DNA from: a bacterium
GTDB taxonomy: Bacteria; Omnitrophota; Gorgyraeia; Gygaellales; UBA12090
NCBI GenBank assembly: GCA_004299495.1
Contig: SCPY01000051.1
Location: forward strand, 1 to 6,259
Direction of reading: 5' to 3'
DNA length: 6,259 bases
The position numbers were made by a program, and so were the translations under genes. The notes beneath the pieces were generated by a model. It ran no database searches, was not told the DNA's origin, and saw nothing but the letters and a program-made list of their open reading frames with translations. Positions within the stretch are counted from its first letter, which is position 1; the number at the start of each line of letters is the position of its first letter. Below are positions 1-5,713 of the stretch, in pieces.

Positions 1-2310
1 GTCGTATTCGTCGCCTGCCTGGCGGTATTTGGTGGCGCTCTTTCCGAAGAAATAAGTACGCAGAGTATCGGCAATGGTGTGCATGCTTAGGCCAAGCGAC
101 GATGCCTTAATTCTATCCACCTCTACCTGGAGTTCCGGCCTGCCCAGTTCGCGGGAAATAGTTACATCCACTATCCCCGCGATTTGAGATACTTGCGACC
201 TTAAGTGATAGGCGAGCTTGTCCGCGGCCTCTAAATCGTGGCCTAAAATTTCTATTGAAACCGGCTTTCCCCCTCCGAATAATAACCTGGAAAATGGGCT
301 GCCTGCCTGGATGCTGATTCTTTTTACCCCCAAGAGCCCGGCAATCTTAGGCCGGATGGCTTCGGCAATCTCTTTTGTGGAGCGGGCGCGCTGGGATATT
401 TTGCTGAGCTTGGCTCCTATAATCATAATGTTTGAGCCGGTTCTCGCGCCAAAGGCCCCGGAAAAACGGGTTGACGCAGACTGCCCCACGCGGGAGAATA
501 TGGTAAGTGCCTCCGGCACATCCTTAGCAAAAATATCCTCCAGTTGCCTGGCAATCTTGTCCGTCTGTTCATAGCGCGTGCCCGGCGGAAGTTCTACGGT
601 AATATTTAAATCTCCGGTATCTTCTTCAGGAATAAATTCGGTGCCGATTTTGGGAATCAATAAAAGGCTAAAGACAAAAACCGCTATCGACGTAAAGATG
701 GTAATTTTCTTGCGCGCCAAAACCCATTCCAGGGCCCTGCCATAGGCGCCTTCCAAATGCCGGAAAAAACGCGCGCTGGCTTCGTAAAATCTCCGGTACA
801 TCGCTCTCCCGGCAATGGCAGGGCCTGCCTCCGGAAGCCTTACCAGCAATTTTGAGCAAAGCATAGGGCTAAAGGTAAGCGCGGTAAATAGGGAGGCCAG
901 GAGCGTGATGGTAACGATTACAGCCAACTGCTTAAACATTATTCCGGTAATGCCGGTAAGAAACACAAGCGGCAGGAATACCACCACTGTGGTAAGGGTA
1001 GAGGCGGAAATCGCCCTGCCTACCTCTGATGTCCCGGCTATTGCCGCCTCTATCGGCGATTCGCCTTTTTCTCTATGGCGGTAGACGTTATCCGTTACCA
1101 CAATCGCGTTATCCACTACCATACCAATGGCAATCGCCAGGCTGGATAAGGACATAATATTGATGGTGTAGCCCAGAAAATACATAAAGATAAAAGAGAT
1201 AATCAGGGAAAATGGGATGGTCAGGGCGATAATGGCGCTTGGCCTTATCTGGCTCAGGAAAAATAAGACTACGAGAACAACAAAGAACCCTCCCCAATAC
1301 ACGGTTTGAGAAAGGTCATTTATTGACTGGACAATGTGTTCAGAGCTGTCTGAGAGAATGGAAAACTTTAATTTTTCCGGCAAGCGTTTCTCCAGCTTTT
1401 GGATTTCGCTCCTTATCCTTTTTGCCACCTCAACGGTATTTGCCCCGGAACGCTTCTGCACCATAAGCATCATCCCGAGCTTACCCTGGCTGCGCACGGA
1501 AAAGGTTTCTTCCTTGAAGGCATCCTCTACCTGCGCGATATCTTTCAGGTACACGGTTTTTTCTCCGTCGGAAGAAATAACTATGTCTTTTATCTCATCG
1601 GTAGAGGCAAATTCTCCCGGAACCCGCAGGGTATAATCAAGATAGCCGACTTTCAGGTTTCCCGAAGGAAGGCTGATATTTTCCTGTGCCAGCCTTTCCG
1701 CGATTTTTTGCGCCGAAAGGCCGTATGCCTCAAGGCGGGCGCGATCCAGGTTTATATTAATCTGCCGCTCCAGCCCTCCGTACATCTGCACGGCCCCTAC
1801 CCCAGGAATCCTCTTAAGCTCATCGCTTACCTGCTTATCCACTAAATGGAAAAGCCGGGGGTATACTTCCCGGGGGGCGGTGACACCGACAAAGATGATG
1901 GGTATGGTCGCGGTATTGAATTTAAAAACAATCGGGGTCTCTATCTCATCGGGCAGGCTTCTTTTGGCAAACTCTAACCTGTCGCGGATGTCGTTAGAGG
2001 CCTCGTCAAGATTAACCCCCCACTTAAAGCGGCAGCTGACCGTGGAAACGCCTTCAAGCGAGCGGGAAGTCAGCTTATCCAGGTTAGAGACTATGGCCAG
2101 GTTATTTTCTATTACCTGGGTAACCTTGGACTCCACATCCTCGGCATTGGCTCCTTCGTAAACCGTGATTACGGATATAGACGGAGGCTCAATCTCCGGC
2201 ATAAGGTCAATTGGAAGCTTCCGGAGCGAAACCAGGCCCAGCACCAATATGCTTAGGAAAATCATAATATTGGTAACCGGAAATTTTACTCCAAACTCAG
2301 GCAGCCGCAT
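1..2310 (-). CDS. RND-family efflux pump inner-membrane transporter (AcrB/MexB-like, HAE1 type), 3' end beyond the window
   Basis: Proton-driven exporter of the inner membrane and the motor of a tripartite efflux system. I translated the minus strand from ATG at 2310: 770 codons stay open to the window edge with no stop, about three quarters of a usual RND pump of roughly 1,030 residues. Visible parts are TM1 (about residues 13-29, followed by KLPIDLMPE), the first large periplasmic porter/docking loop (about 30-337), TM2 (338-353), TM3 (360-379), TM4 with GMVVDNAIVV (396-405), TM5-TM6 with TLTTVVVFLPLVF (438-450) and FSPMLC (480-485), TM7 (about 536-553) and the start of the second loop with EFIPEED (558-564). 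TM8-TM12 are missing. The start is supported by GGAG five bases upstream (2316-2319). It follows the adaptor gene by 29 nt. AcrB has two aspartates in the TM4 relay; here they are Asp400 and Asn401. The export substrate cannot be predicted. Family assignment is very secure. Confidence 0.96.
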   Translation of the reverse strand, partial: MRLPEFGVKFPVTNIMIFLSILVLGLVSLRKLPIDLMPEIEPPSISVITVYEGANAEDVESKVTQVIENNLAIVSNLDKLTSRSLEGVSTVSCRFKWGVNLDEASNDIRDRLEFAKRSLPDEIETPIVFKFNTATIPIIFVGVTAPREVYPRLFHLVDKQVSDELKRIPGVGAVQMYGGLERQININLDRARLEAYGLSAQKIAERLAQENISLPSGNLKVGYLDYTLRVPGEFASTDEIKDIVISSDGEKTVYLKDIAQVEDAFKEETFSVRSQGKLGMMLMVQKRSGANTVEVAKRIRSEIQKLEKRLPEKLKFSILSDSSEHIVQSINDLSQTVYWGGFFVVLVVLFFLSQIRPSAIIALTIPFSLIISFIFMYFLGYTINIMSLSSLAIAIGMVVDNAIVVTDNVYRHREKGESPIEAAIAGTSEVGRAISASTLTTVVVFLPLVFLTGITGIMFKQLAVIVTITLLASLFTALTFSPMLCSKLLVRLPEAGPAIAGRAMYRRFYEASARFFRHLEGAYGRALEWVLARKKITIFTSIAVFVFSLLLIPKIGTEFIPEEDTGDLNITVELPPGTRYEQTDKIARQLEDIFAKDVPEALTIFSRVGQSASTRFSGAFGARTGSNIMIIGAKLSKISQRARSTKEIAEAIRPKIAGLLGVKRISIQAGSPFSRLLFGGGKPVSIEILGHDLEAADKLAYHLRSQVSQIAGIVDVTISRELGRPELQVEVDRIKASSLGLSMHTIADTLRTYFFGKSATKYRQAGDEYD

Positions 2311-2339
2311 TCTCTCTCCAATAAGTTAAAAAATTCAAG

Positions 2340-3245
2340 CTATTCAATCACGCTGACCTGCGCTCCGTCTTTGAGGCCCTGATGGCCAAAGACAATCACC
2401 TTCTGATTTTCTTCCAGGCCCTCTAAAATCTCTATTTTGCTATCCTGCCGGATACCCGGCTTAACCCTGATTTTTTTGGCAATAGAATCCTCTGCCGTAT
2501 ACACATAATTAAGGCTGTCTTCCTTGACCAAGGCATCCTGGGCTATGACTAATGCATTGGCGCGTTTTCCGGCAAGGATATTTATTTTCGCGAACATCCC
2601 GGATTTTAAGCGATGGCCGGGATTAGGAACAGTAATTTCTATCGGCAAGGAGCGGGTTTGCGGGTCTAACACCTGGCTTACCTTTGTAATTTCTCCCTTA
2701 AAATCTTCATCCGCGTAGGCATCGGTCTTTAAATGCGCCTCCAGGCCCTTCTTGATATAGGAAATGTCCGGCTCAGGAATGTTCAATACCATAACCATAT
2801 TATCCATATCCACTATCATTGCCAAGGCCGTTGATTGAGCAATGACCGCCTGCCCCCTGTCTAAGAATGTCCTGCCCACAATCCCGCTTATCGGCGCATC
2901 CGCCTTGGCCAATTCATAAGTCAGTCCTGTCTCGTCCCGGTCTACCAAAGCGATTACCTGCCCCTTGTCAACCCTATCGCCTTCATTAAACAGGTATTCC
3001 TTAAGCTTTCCTCCGGCCCTGGAAAACACCAACGCCTCATCTTTTGCCTTGAGGCCGCCCACATAACTAAGGGTGAAATCCAGGTCCTGGCGCTTAACCC
3101 TCTCAACTTTTACCGCGGTTTTTTCAATCCCTCTTTTTTTAACCGCAGGAGCGGCCTCGGGCCTTGCAAAAAAAAGCCTTTGAATAAACAGGCCGGCCGT
3201 AAATATGATGAATAGAATTAATATGACTGAACTCTTTTTTTTCAT
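2340..3245 (-). CDS. Periplasmic adaptor (membrane fusion protein) of an RND efflux system, apparently lacking the alpha-hairpin
   Basis: Adaptor that would link the RND pump to the TolC-like channel in the periplasm. It has 301 residues, short for an AcrA/MexA-type protein (about 370-400). In order: Lys-rich N-terminus and one hydrophobic segment (about 7-26) that acts as an uncleaved anchor, with no lipobox cysteine; beta-barrel strand (about 43-66); first lipoyl half (about 75-101, AGGKLKEYLFNEGDRVDKGQ); second lipoyl half (about 117-147, APISGIVGRTFLDRGQAV); beta-barrel region (about 150-227, with DPQTRSLPIEITVPNP and LKSGMFAKI); and membrane-proximal domain (about 230-300). Only about 15 residues join the lipoyl halves, so the usual long helical hairpin is missing. 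ATG lies 2 nt after the tolC-like stop codon. Its ribosome-binding site GGGGAG (3254-3259, spacing 8) is inside the last codons of that gene, which suggests translational coupling. Confidence 0.93.
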   Translation of the reverse strand: MKKKSSVILILFIIFTAGLFIQRLFFARPEAAPAVKKRGIEKTAVKVERVKRQDLDFTLSYVGGLKAKDEALVFSRAGGKLKEYLFNEGDRVDKGQVIALVDRDETGLTYELAKADAPISGIVGRTFLDRGQAVIAQSTALAMIVDMDNMVMVLNIPEPDISYIKKGLEAHLKTDAYADEDFKGEITKVSQVLDPQTRSLPIEITVPNPGHRLKSGMFAKINILAGKRANALVIAQDALVKEDSLNYVYTAEDSIAKKIRVKPGIRQDSKIEILEGLEENQKVIVFGHQGLKDGAQVSVIE

Positions 3246-3247
3246 TT

Positions 3248-4516
3248 TTACTTCTCCCCAATCGCCTTATCTAATTTTGACCTGGCGATTAAATAATCAT
3301 AAACGCCCTGCCTGCGGTTAAACTCTGAAATGAAAAACGCAAGCCGCGCGTCTTCCAGGTCCAAATCGCTGGAAATACCGCCTTTGTATTTTTCCTGAAT
3401 TACCTTAAGATTATCCGCGTAAAGCTCAATATCCTTTTTCCCCGCCTCAAGCGCGCCTAAGGCGGTGCCTAAAGAAAGGTACGCGTCTCTGACTTCCGCT
3501 GCCACATCCGCCTTAAGCTTATCCTGCAGGATCCTTGTCTGCTTGAGGCCGCTGATCGCCTGCTCTACCTTATATTTTGCCGCCCAGCCGTCAAATACCG
3601 GCCAGCTTAGGGTAAAACCAATCACATTGTAATCCTGCCATCCCTTTGAAGGCGAAAAGGTAAGGGAAGTGGTTGAGCGGCTGTAATAATCAAAAGAGCC
3701 GTAAATGGAGGGCCTGCCCGCGGCCTTTGAAATTTCTACCCCGGCGCTGTCGGCCTGAACCTTGGCTTCATACTGCTTTATCTCCGGCCTTAAAGACAGG
3801 GCCTTTAGAATTGCCTCATCCACCGCTGCTTCCTTAGGCGTGTAGGAAAAATCTCCTTCTATATCTACATCGGTTTTTTCTTCTATACAGAGAATGTTCT
3901 TTAATAAGATTCCGGCGCTCTCCAGCTGATTGAGTGAAGATTCATGGAGCTGCCGGCCTTGCGCGAGCAAGTATTTCGCTTTTAACACCTCCGATTCCGA
4001 TATTTCGCCTTTTTCGTAACGCAAAAGGGCGCTGCGAAGATGTTTTCCGGAATTATCTAAAATCTGATCATTTATCCGCGCGAATTCCTTTGCTATAAGC
4101 AGGGTATAAAATGCCTTCTTCACCTCTAAAATTATCTCATCAGTTACCCTGGCCAGCTCCTGGCCCTGCGCCTGGGCCTCATATCTTGCCTGTTTCAGGG
4201 TATTTGCGGCCTTGCCGCCCTGGTAAATGTATTGCTTGATACCCGCCTGAAAGGAATAATTATTGACGTCTTTGCGGTAAAGACCCCTGGACCTGGTTGC
4301 GTAACTATTGATGTTAACCTGGGGTAAAAATCCGCTTCTTGCCTCTCCGATTCCGGACTTTAACTGCGCGAGCTTTTCCGTATTTAGCAAAATATCCTTA
4401 TTGTCCCGAAGAGCAATTGCCAGGGACTCATCCAAGGTCAAAATAACCGGCTGCTCCTGGGCATTCGTAATCCCGGCCAAAATCACCAATAACCAGATTC
4501 CAAATACTAACCTCAT
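3248..4516 (-). CDS. TolC-family outer-membrane efflux protein
   Basis: Outer-membrane channel component of the tripartite exporter; the family forms trimeric beta-barrels with a long periplasmic alpha-tunnel. The product has 422 residues, normal for the family. Residues 1-19 form a signal peptide (MRLVFGIWLLVILAGITNA) with a likely signal peptidase I cut before Gln20. Two repeated outer-membrane efflux domains follow. The first begins near LTLDESLAIALRDN (27-39) and includes GFLPQVNINS (62-71) and YIYQGGKAANTLKQA (96-110). The second begins near VDEAILKALSLRPEIKQYEAK (232-252) and includes GFTLSWPVFDGW (300-311) and KYKGGISSDLDLEDARLAF (376-394). The tunnel helices are rich in Ala, Leu and charged residues. 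The start lies 6 nt after the marR-type stop; the best Shine-Dalgarno match, AGGA (4528-4531), is 11 nt upstream, so coupling to the preceding gene may help. It is the second gene of the operon, before the adaptor. Confidence 0.95.
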   Translation of the reverse strand: MRLVFGIWLLVILAGITNAQEQPVILTLDESLAIALRDNKDILLNTEKLAQLKSGIGEARSGFLPQVNINSYATRSRGLYRKDVNNYSFQAGIKQYIYQGGKAANTLKQARYEAQAQGQELARVTDEIILEVKKAFYTLLIAKEFARINDQILDNSGKHLRSALLRYEKGEISESEVLKAKYLLAQGRQLHESSLNQLESAGILLKNILCIEEKTDVDIEGDFSYTPKEAAVDEAILKALSLRPEIKQYEAKVQADSAGVEISKAAGRPSIYGSFDYYSRSTTSLTFSPSKGWQDYNVIGFTLSWPVFDGWAAKYKVEQAISGLKQTRILQDKLKADVAAEVRDAYLSLGTALGALEAGKKDIELYADNLKVIQEKYKGGISSDLDLEDARLAFFISEFNRRQGVYDYLIARSKLDKAIGEK

Positions 4517-4522
4517 CCTGGC

Positions 4523-4966
4523 TCAAGTCCTTTTTATGTGCTTATGGATCTTGTTTAAAAGCTCTAAGTATTTATCGCGGTCCGTGCCGCTTAAGGCGCC
4601 GAATACCTCAATAATGGTTTTTTGCCTGGCGCGGTTGAATTCCTGCGCCACTTTCTTGCCTTTGGTGGTAATGCTGATATTGACTATCCGCCTGTCCTGG
4701 TTGGAGCCGGCGCGGCTTACGAATCCGCTTCTCACCAGCCTGTCCGCGATACCGGTAGCCGCGGCCATGCTCACCGAGAGGTACTTTGCCAGCTCACCCA
4801 TGCGCATTGAGCCCCTGGCCTTTAATAAATCCAAGGTGAGTATCTGCGGCAGGGAGATGTTTCCTTGCGCGATTTCTTTGGTCTGCCTTTTAAAGAATTC
4901 ACGCAGGATATCCGGCATAAGCTTGAGCACATCGTTTGCAAAATTCTTGATCGCGTCATCCGACAT
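4523..4966 (-). CDS. MarR-family winged-helix transcriptional regulator, probable local repressor of the efflux operon
   Basis: Small DNA-binding regulator of 147 residues, the usual MarR length. The N-terminal helix (about 4-33) and C-terminal helices (about 103-145) would form the dimer interface. The winged helix-turn-helix lies between: SLPQILTLDLLKA (38-50), MRMGELAKYL (54-63), recognition region SMAAATGIADRLVRSGFV (66-83), and the wing with DRR at 91-93 followed by IVNISITTKG. DRR in the wing is typical of the family. The protein has no cysteine, so an OhrR-like thiol switch is excluded; control by binding a small ligand is the likely mode (inference). GGAG at 4974-4977, 7 nt upstream, supports this start. 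It is the first gene after a strong promoter and lies 6 nt before the tolC-like gene, the usual arrangement for an autorepressor of an efflux operon. The family is secure; the target is inferred from position. Confidence 0.95.
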   Translation of the reverse strand: MSDDAIKNFANDVLKLMPDILREFFKRQTKEIAQGNISLPQILTLDLLKARGSMRMGELAKYLSVSMAAATGIADRLVRSGFVSRAGSNQDRRIVNISITTKGKKVAQEFNRARQKTIIEVFGALSGTDRDKYLELLNKIHKHIKRT

Positions 4967-5007
4967 AGTTAATCTCCAGAATATTTAATATCCTTAACTA
5001 TTAACTA
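4966..5007 (-). promoter_or_regulatory. TAGTTAA heptamer cluster: two tandem copies plus one inverted copy at the marR start codon; candidate operator or leader hairpin
   Basis: On the minus strand the heptamer TAGTTAA occurs twice with no spacer (5007-5001 and 5000-4994). Its reverse complement TTAACTA lies at 4972-4966, ending on the A of the marR ATG. The outer arms match over 8 bp (5007-5000 with 4973-4966). The tandem pair covers the transcription start expected from the promoter at 5013-5041. MarR proteins often bind AT-rich dyads over or just after the promoter, so this is a plausible autoregulatory operator. The same arms could also fold in the mRNA and sequester the start codon. The repeats are directly visible; the function is inferred. 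Confidence 0.5.
4974..4977 (-). promoter_or_regulatory. Ribosome-binding site of the MarR-family gene
   Basis: GGAG on the minus strand, 7 nt before ATG, fixes the translation start. The bases between it and ATG include TTAACTA, the inverse complement of the TAGTTAA heptamers at 4994-5007. Pairing in the mRNA could therefore cover the start codon region. Confidence 0.8.
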
Positions 5008-5012
5008 AATAA

Positions 5013-5041
5013 AATATACCATAATATGCTTTTGCTGTCAA
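5013..5041 (-). promoter_or_regulatory. Sigma70-type promoter of the marR-tolC-adaptor-RND operon
   Basis: On the minus strand TTGACA (5041-5036) is a perfect -35 consensus. It is followed by exactly 17 bp and then TATATT (5018-5013), one base off the -10 consensus. Transcription would start near 5006, giving a leader of about 40 nt before the marR ATG. The region is AT-rich and lies in the only sizeable gap before the four-gene operon. A promoter this close to consensus would be strong when unrepressed, which fits a tightly controlled efflux operon. Confidence 0.85.
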
Positions 5042-5047
5042 TGGTAT
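5016..5047. promoter_or_regulatory. Inverted repeat ATACCAT-N18-ATGGTAT straddling the promoter core; candidate operator
   Basis: A perfect 7-bp inverted repeat with arms at 5016-5022 and 5041-5047, 25 bp centre to centre. One arm overlaps the -10 box by three bases; the other touches the outer edge of the -35 box. A dimer or pair of dimers bound here would cover the whole RNA polymerase contact region. Spacing of about two and a half helical turns is longer than a single MarR dimer site, so two dimers or the larger PadR protein are possible. The symmetry is directly visible; the binding protein is inferred. Confidence 0.45.
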
Positions 5048-5058
5048 GCAGGCCCTAT

Positions 5059-5577
5059 TTATGTTTGGCCGGTAAGCCGCTTAATGAATTTAATCTCCGC
5101 CTCAAGGAGCTCTTGATTATGCTCTACGATGGAGACTATATTTGGCAGGGTTTTCTTTCCGGTGAGGTTATTTTTAAATTTTCCCAGGCTGTTTTTAAGG
5201 CGCCCAAGGAGCTTCAGACGCGCCTTTAAATAGCGCCTTCTTACTTCCGGGGTAATATAATTTATGAAATAGAGCGATAAATCAATGCTAAAATACGGTT
5301 TTTCTATCGCGAGAATGCTCTTCAATAAAATCTTTCCAAACTCCCTCTTTCCTCTCTCGGTAATCTTGTAAATATATTTTACCGGCCTTTTTCCGGCCCT
5401 GTTTGCCGTCTGCGTAACCAGGCCGTCTTTGAGCATCCTATTAAGCGGATAATATATGGATTCGGTTTTGGAACCGGTAAAGGTGGCGGAAATCTCGCCG
5501 ATAAGCTTCTTAAGCTGATAGCCGTGCTTGGGGCCGTCCTGCAGGAGGCCCAGGAATAATAATTCTTGTTCTTTCAT
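5059..5577 (-). CDS. PadR-family transcriptional regulator
   Basis: DNA-binding regulator of 172 residues. The N-terminal PadR winged helix-turn-helix covers about residues 5-78: ELLFLGLLQDGPKHGYQLKK (5-24) is the family's opening motif, SIYYPLNRMLKDGLV (40-54) matches the usual recognition-helix region, and the wing ends in YIYKITERGKREF (68-80). The C-terminal part (about 100-170) is helical and rich in Lys, Arg and Leu, as in PadR proteins with the Vir_act_alpha_C dimerisation domain. The ATG at 5577 fits the family's short N-terminus, but no Shine-Dalgarno sequence precedes it: a perfect hairpin arm ends 7 nt upstream. I see no good promoter in the gap to accA, so expression may depend on readthrough. 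Its stop codon is 17 nt from the -35 box of the efflux operon, making that operon a possible target; some PadR proteins (for example LmrR) control drug exporters. Confidence 0.92.
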   Translation of the reverse strand: MKEQELLFLGLLQDGPKHGYQLKKLIGEISATFTGSKTESIYYPLNRMLKDGLVTQTANRAGKRPVKYIYKITERGKREFGKILLKSILAIEKPYFSIDLSLYFINYITPEVRRRYLKARLKLLGRLKNSLGKFKNNLTGKKTLPNIVSIVEHNQELLEAEIKFIKRLTGQT

Positions 5578-5584
5578 TTAATGA

Positions 5585-5635
5585 GCACAGCAACTTATGG
5601 AACGAGCGATAGCGAGTGAACATAAGTTGCTGTGC
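5585..5635. repeat. Perfect 15-bp inverted repeat with 21-nt loop (palindromic element A)
   Basis: Arms GCACAGCAACTTATG (5585-5599) and its exact reverse complement (5621-5635) enclose a 21-nt loop with the internal direct repeat AGCGAT/AGCGAG. On the minus strand it is followed by TCATTAA and the padR start, not by a T-run, so it does not look like a rho-independent terminator. It may be a dispersed REP- or MITE-like element, or a structured leader limiting padR translation. The symmetry is certain; the role is unknown. Confidence 0.8.
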
Positions 5636-5640
5636 GAATT

Positions 5641-5700
5641 ATCCCGCCGAGTGCGCCAAAATTATCGAAGAGAATTTTGCCGCGGCTTACGAGGCGGGAT
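5641..5700. repeat. Imperfect 60-bp palindrome (palindromic element B)
   Basis: Outer arms ATCCCGCC (5641-5648) and GGCGGGAT (5693-5700) are exact inverse complements. A second inner stem is formed by GCGCCAAAATT (5653-5663) and AATTTTGCCGC (5673-5683) with one C-C mismatch, closing a 9-nt loop. It lies 5 bp from element A and 13 bp after the accA stop codon. The stem is not followed by a T-run on either strand. Together the two elements fill nearly all of the accA-padR gap. No convincing target-site duplication is visible around them. Confidence 0.75.
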
Positions 5701-5713
5701 GAAATGTCATAAC

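Noticed and set aside
218..2161. Several plus-strand open frames of 75-148 codons, and two short minus-strand ones, across the RND gene
   Set aside because: The minus-strand RND frame is continuous for 770 codons with conserved motifs throughout; the others are shadows and give no evidence of a frameshift.
4308..4988. 226-codon open frame on the plus strand, antisense to the tolC-like and marR-like genes
   Set aside because: It lies opposite two clearly homologous genes, has no family motif and crosses the operon promoter region; it is a shadow frame.
5026..5229. 67-codon plus-strand open frame overlapping the end of padR
   Set aside because: It is opposite the PadR coding sequence and the promoter, with no ribosome-binding site or recognisable motif.
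5585..5700. Rho-independent terminator for accA
   Set aside because: Both stems are stable, but neither is followed by a T-run on the minus strand; they look more like palindromic repeats. Rho-dependent ending of accA transcripts cannot be judged.
5585..5700. CRISPR repeats or a tRNA-like fold
   Set aside because: The two palindromes differ in sequence, no regular repeat-spacer pattern exists, and no cloverleaf or anticodon arm can be drawn.
5638..5713. Promoter for padR using GATAAT at 5638-5643 or 5661-5666
   Set aside because: No acceptable -35 hexamer lies 16-18 bp upstream of either, and both fall inside or at the edge of the palindrome.
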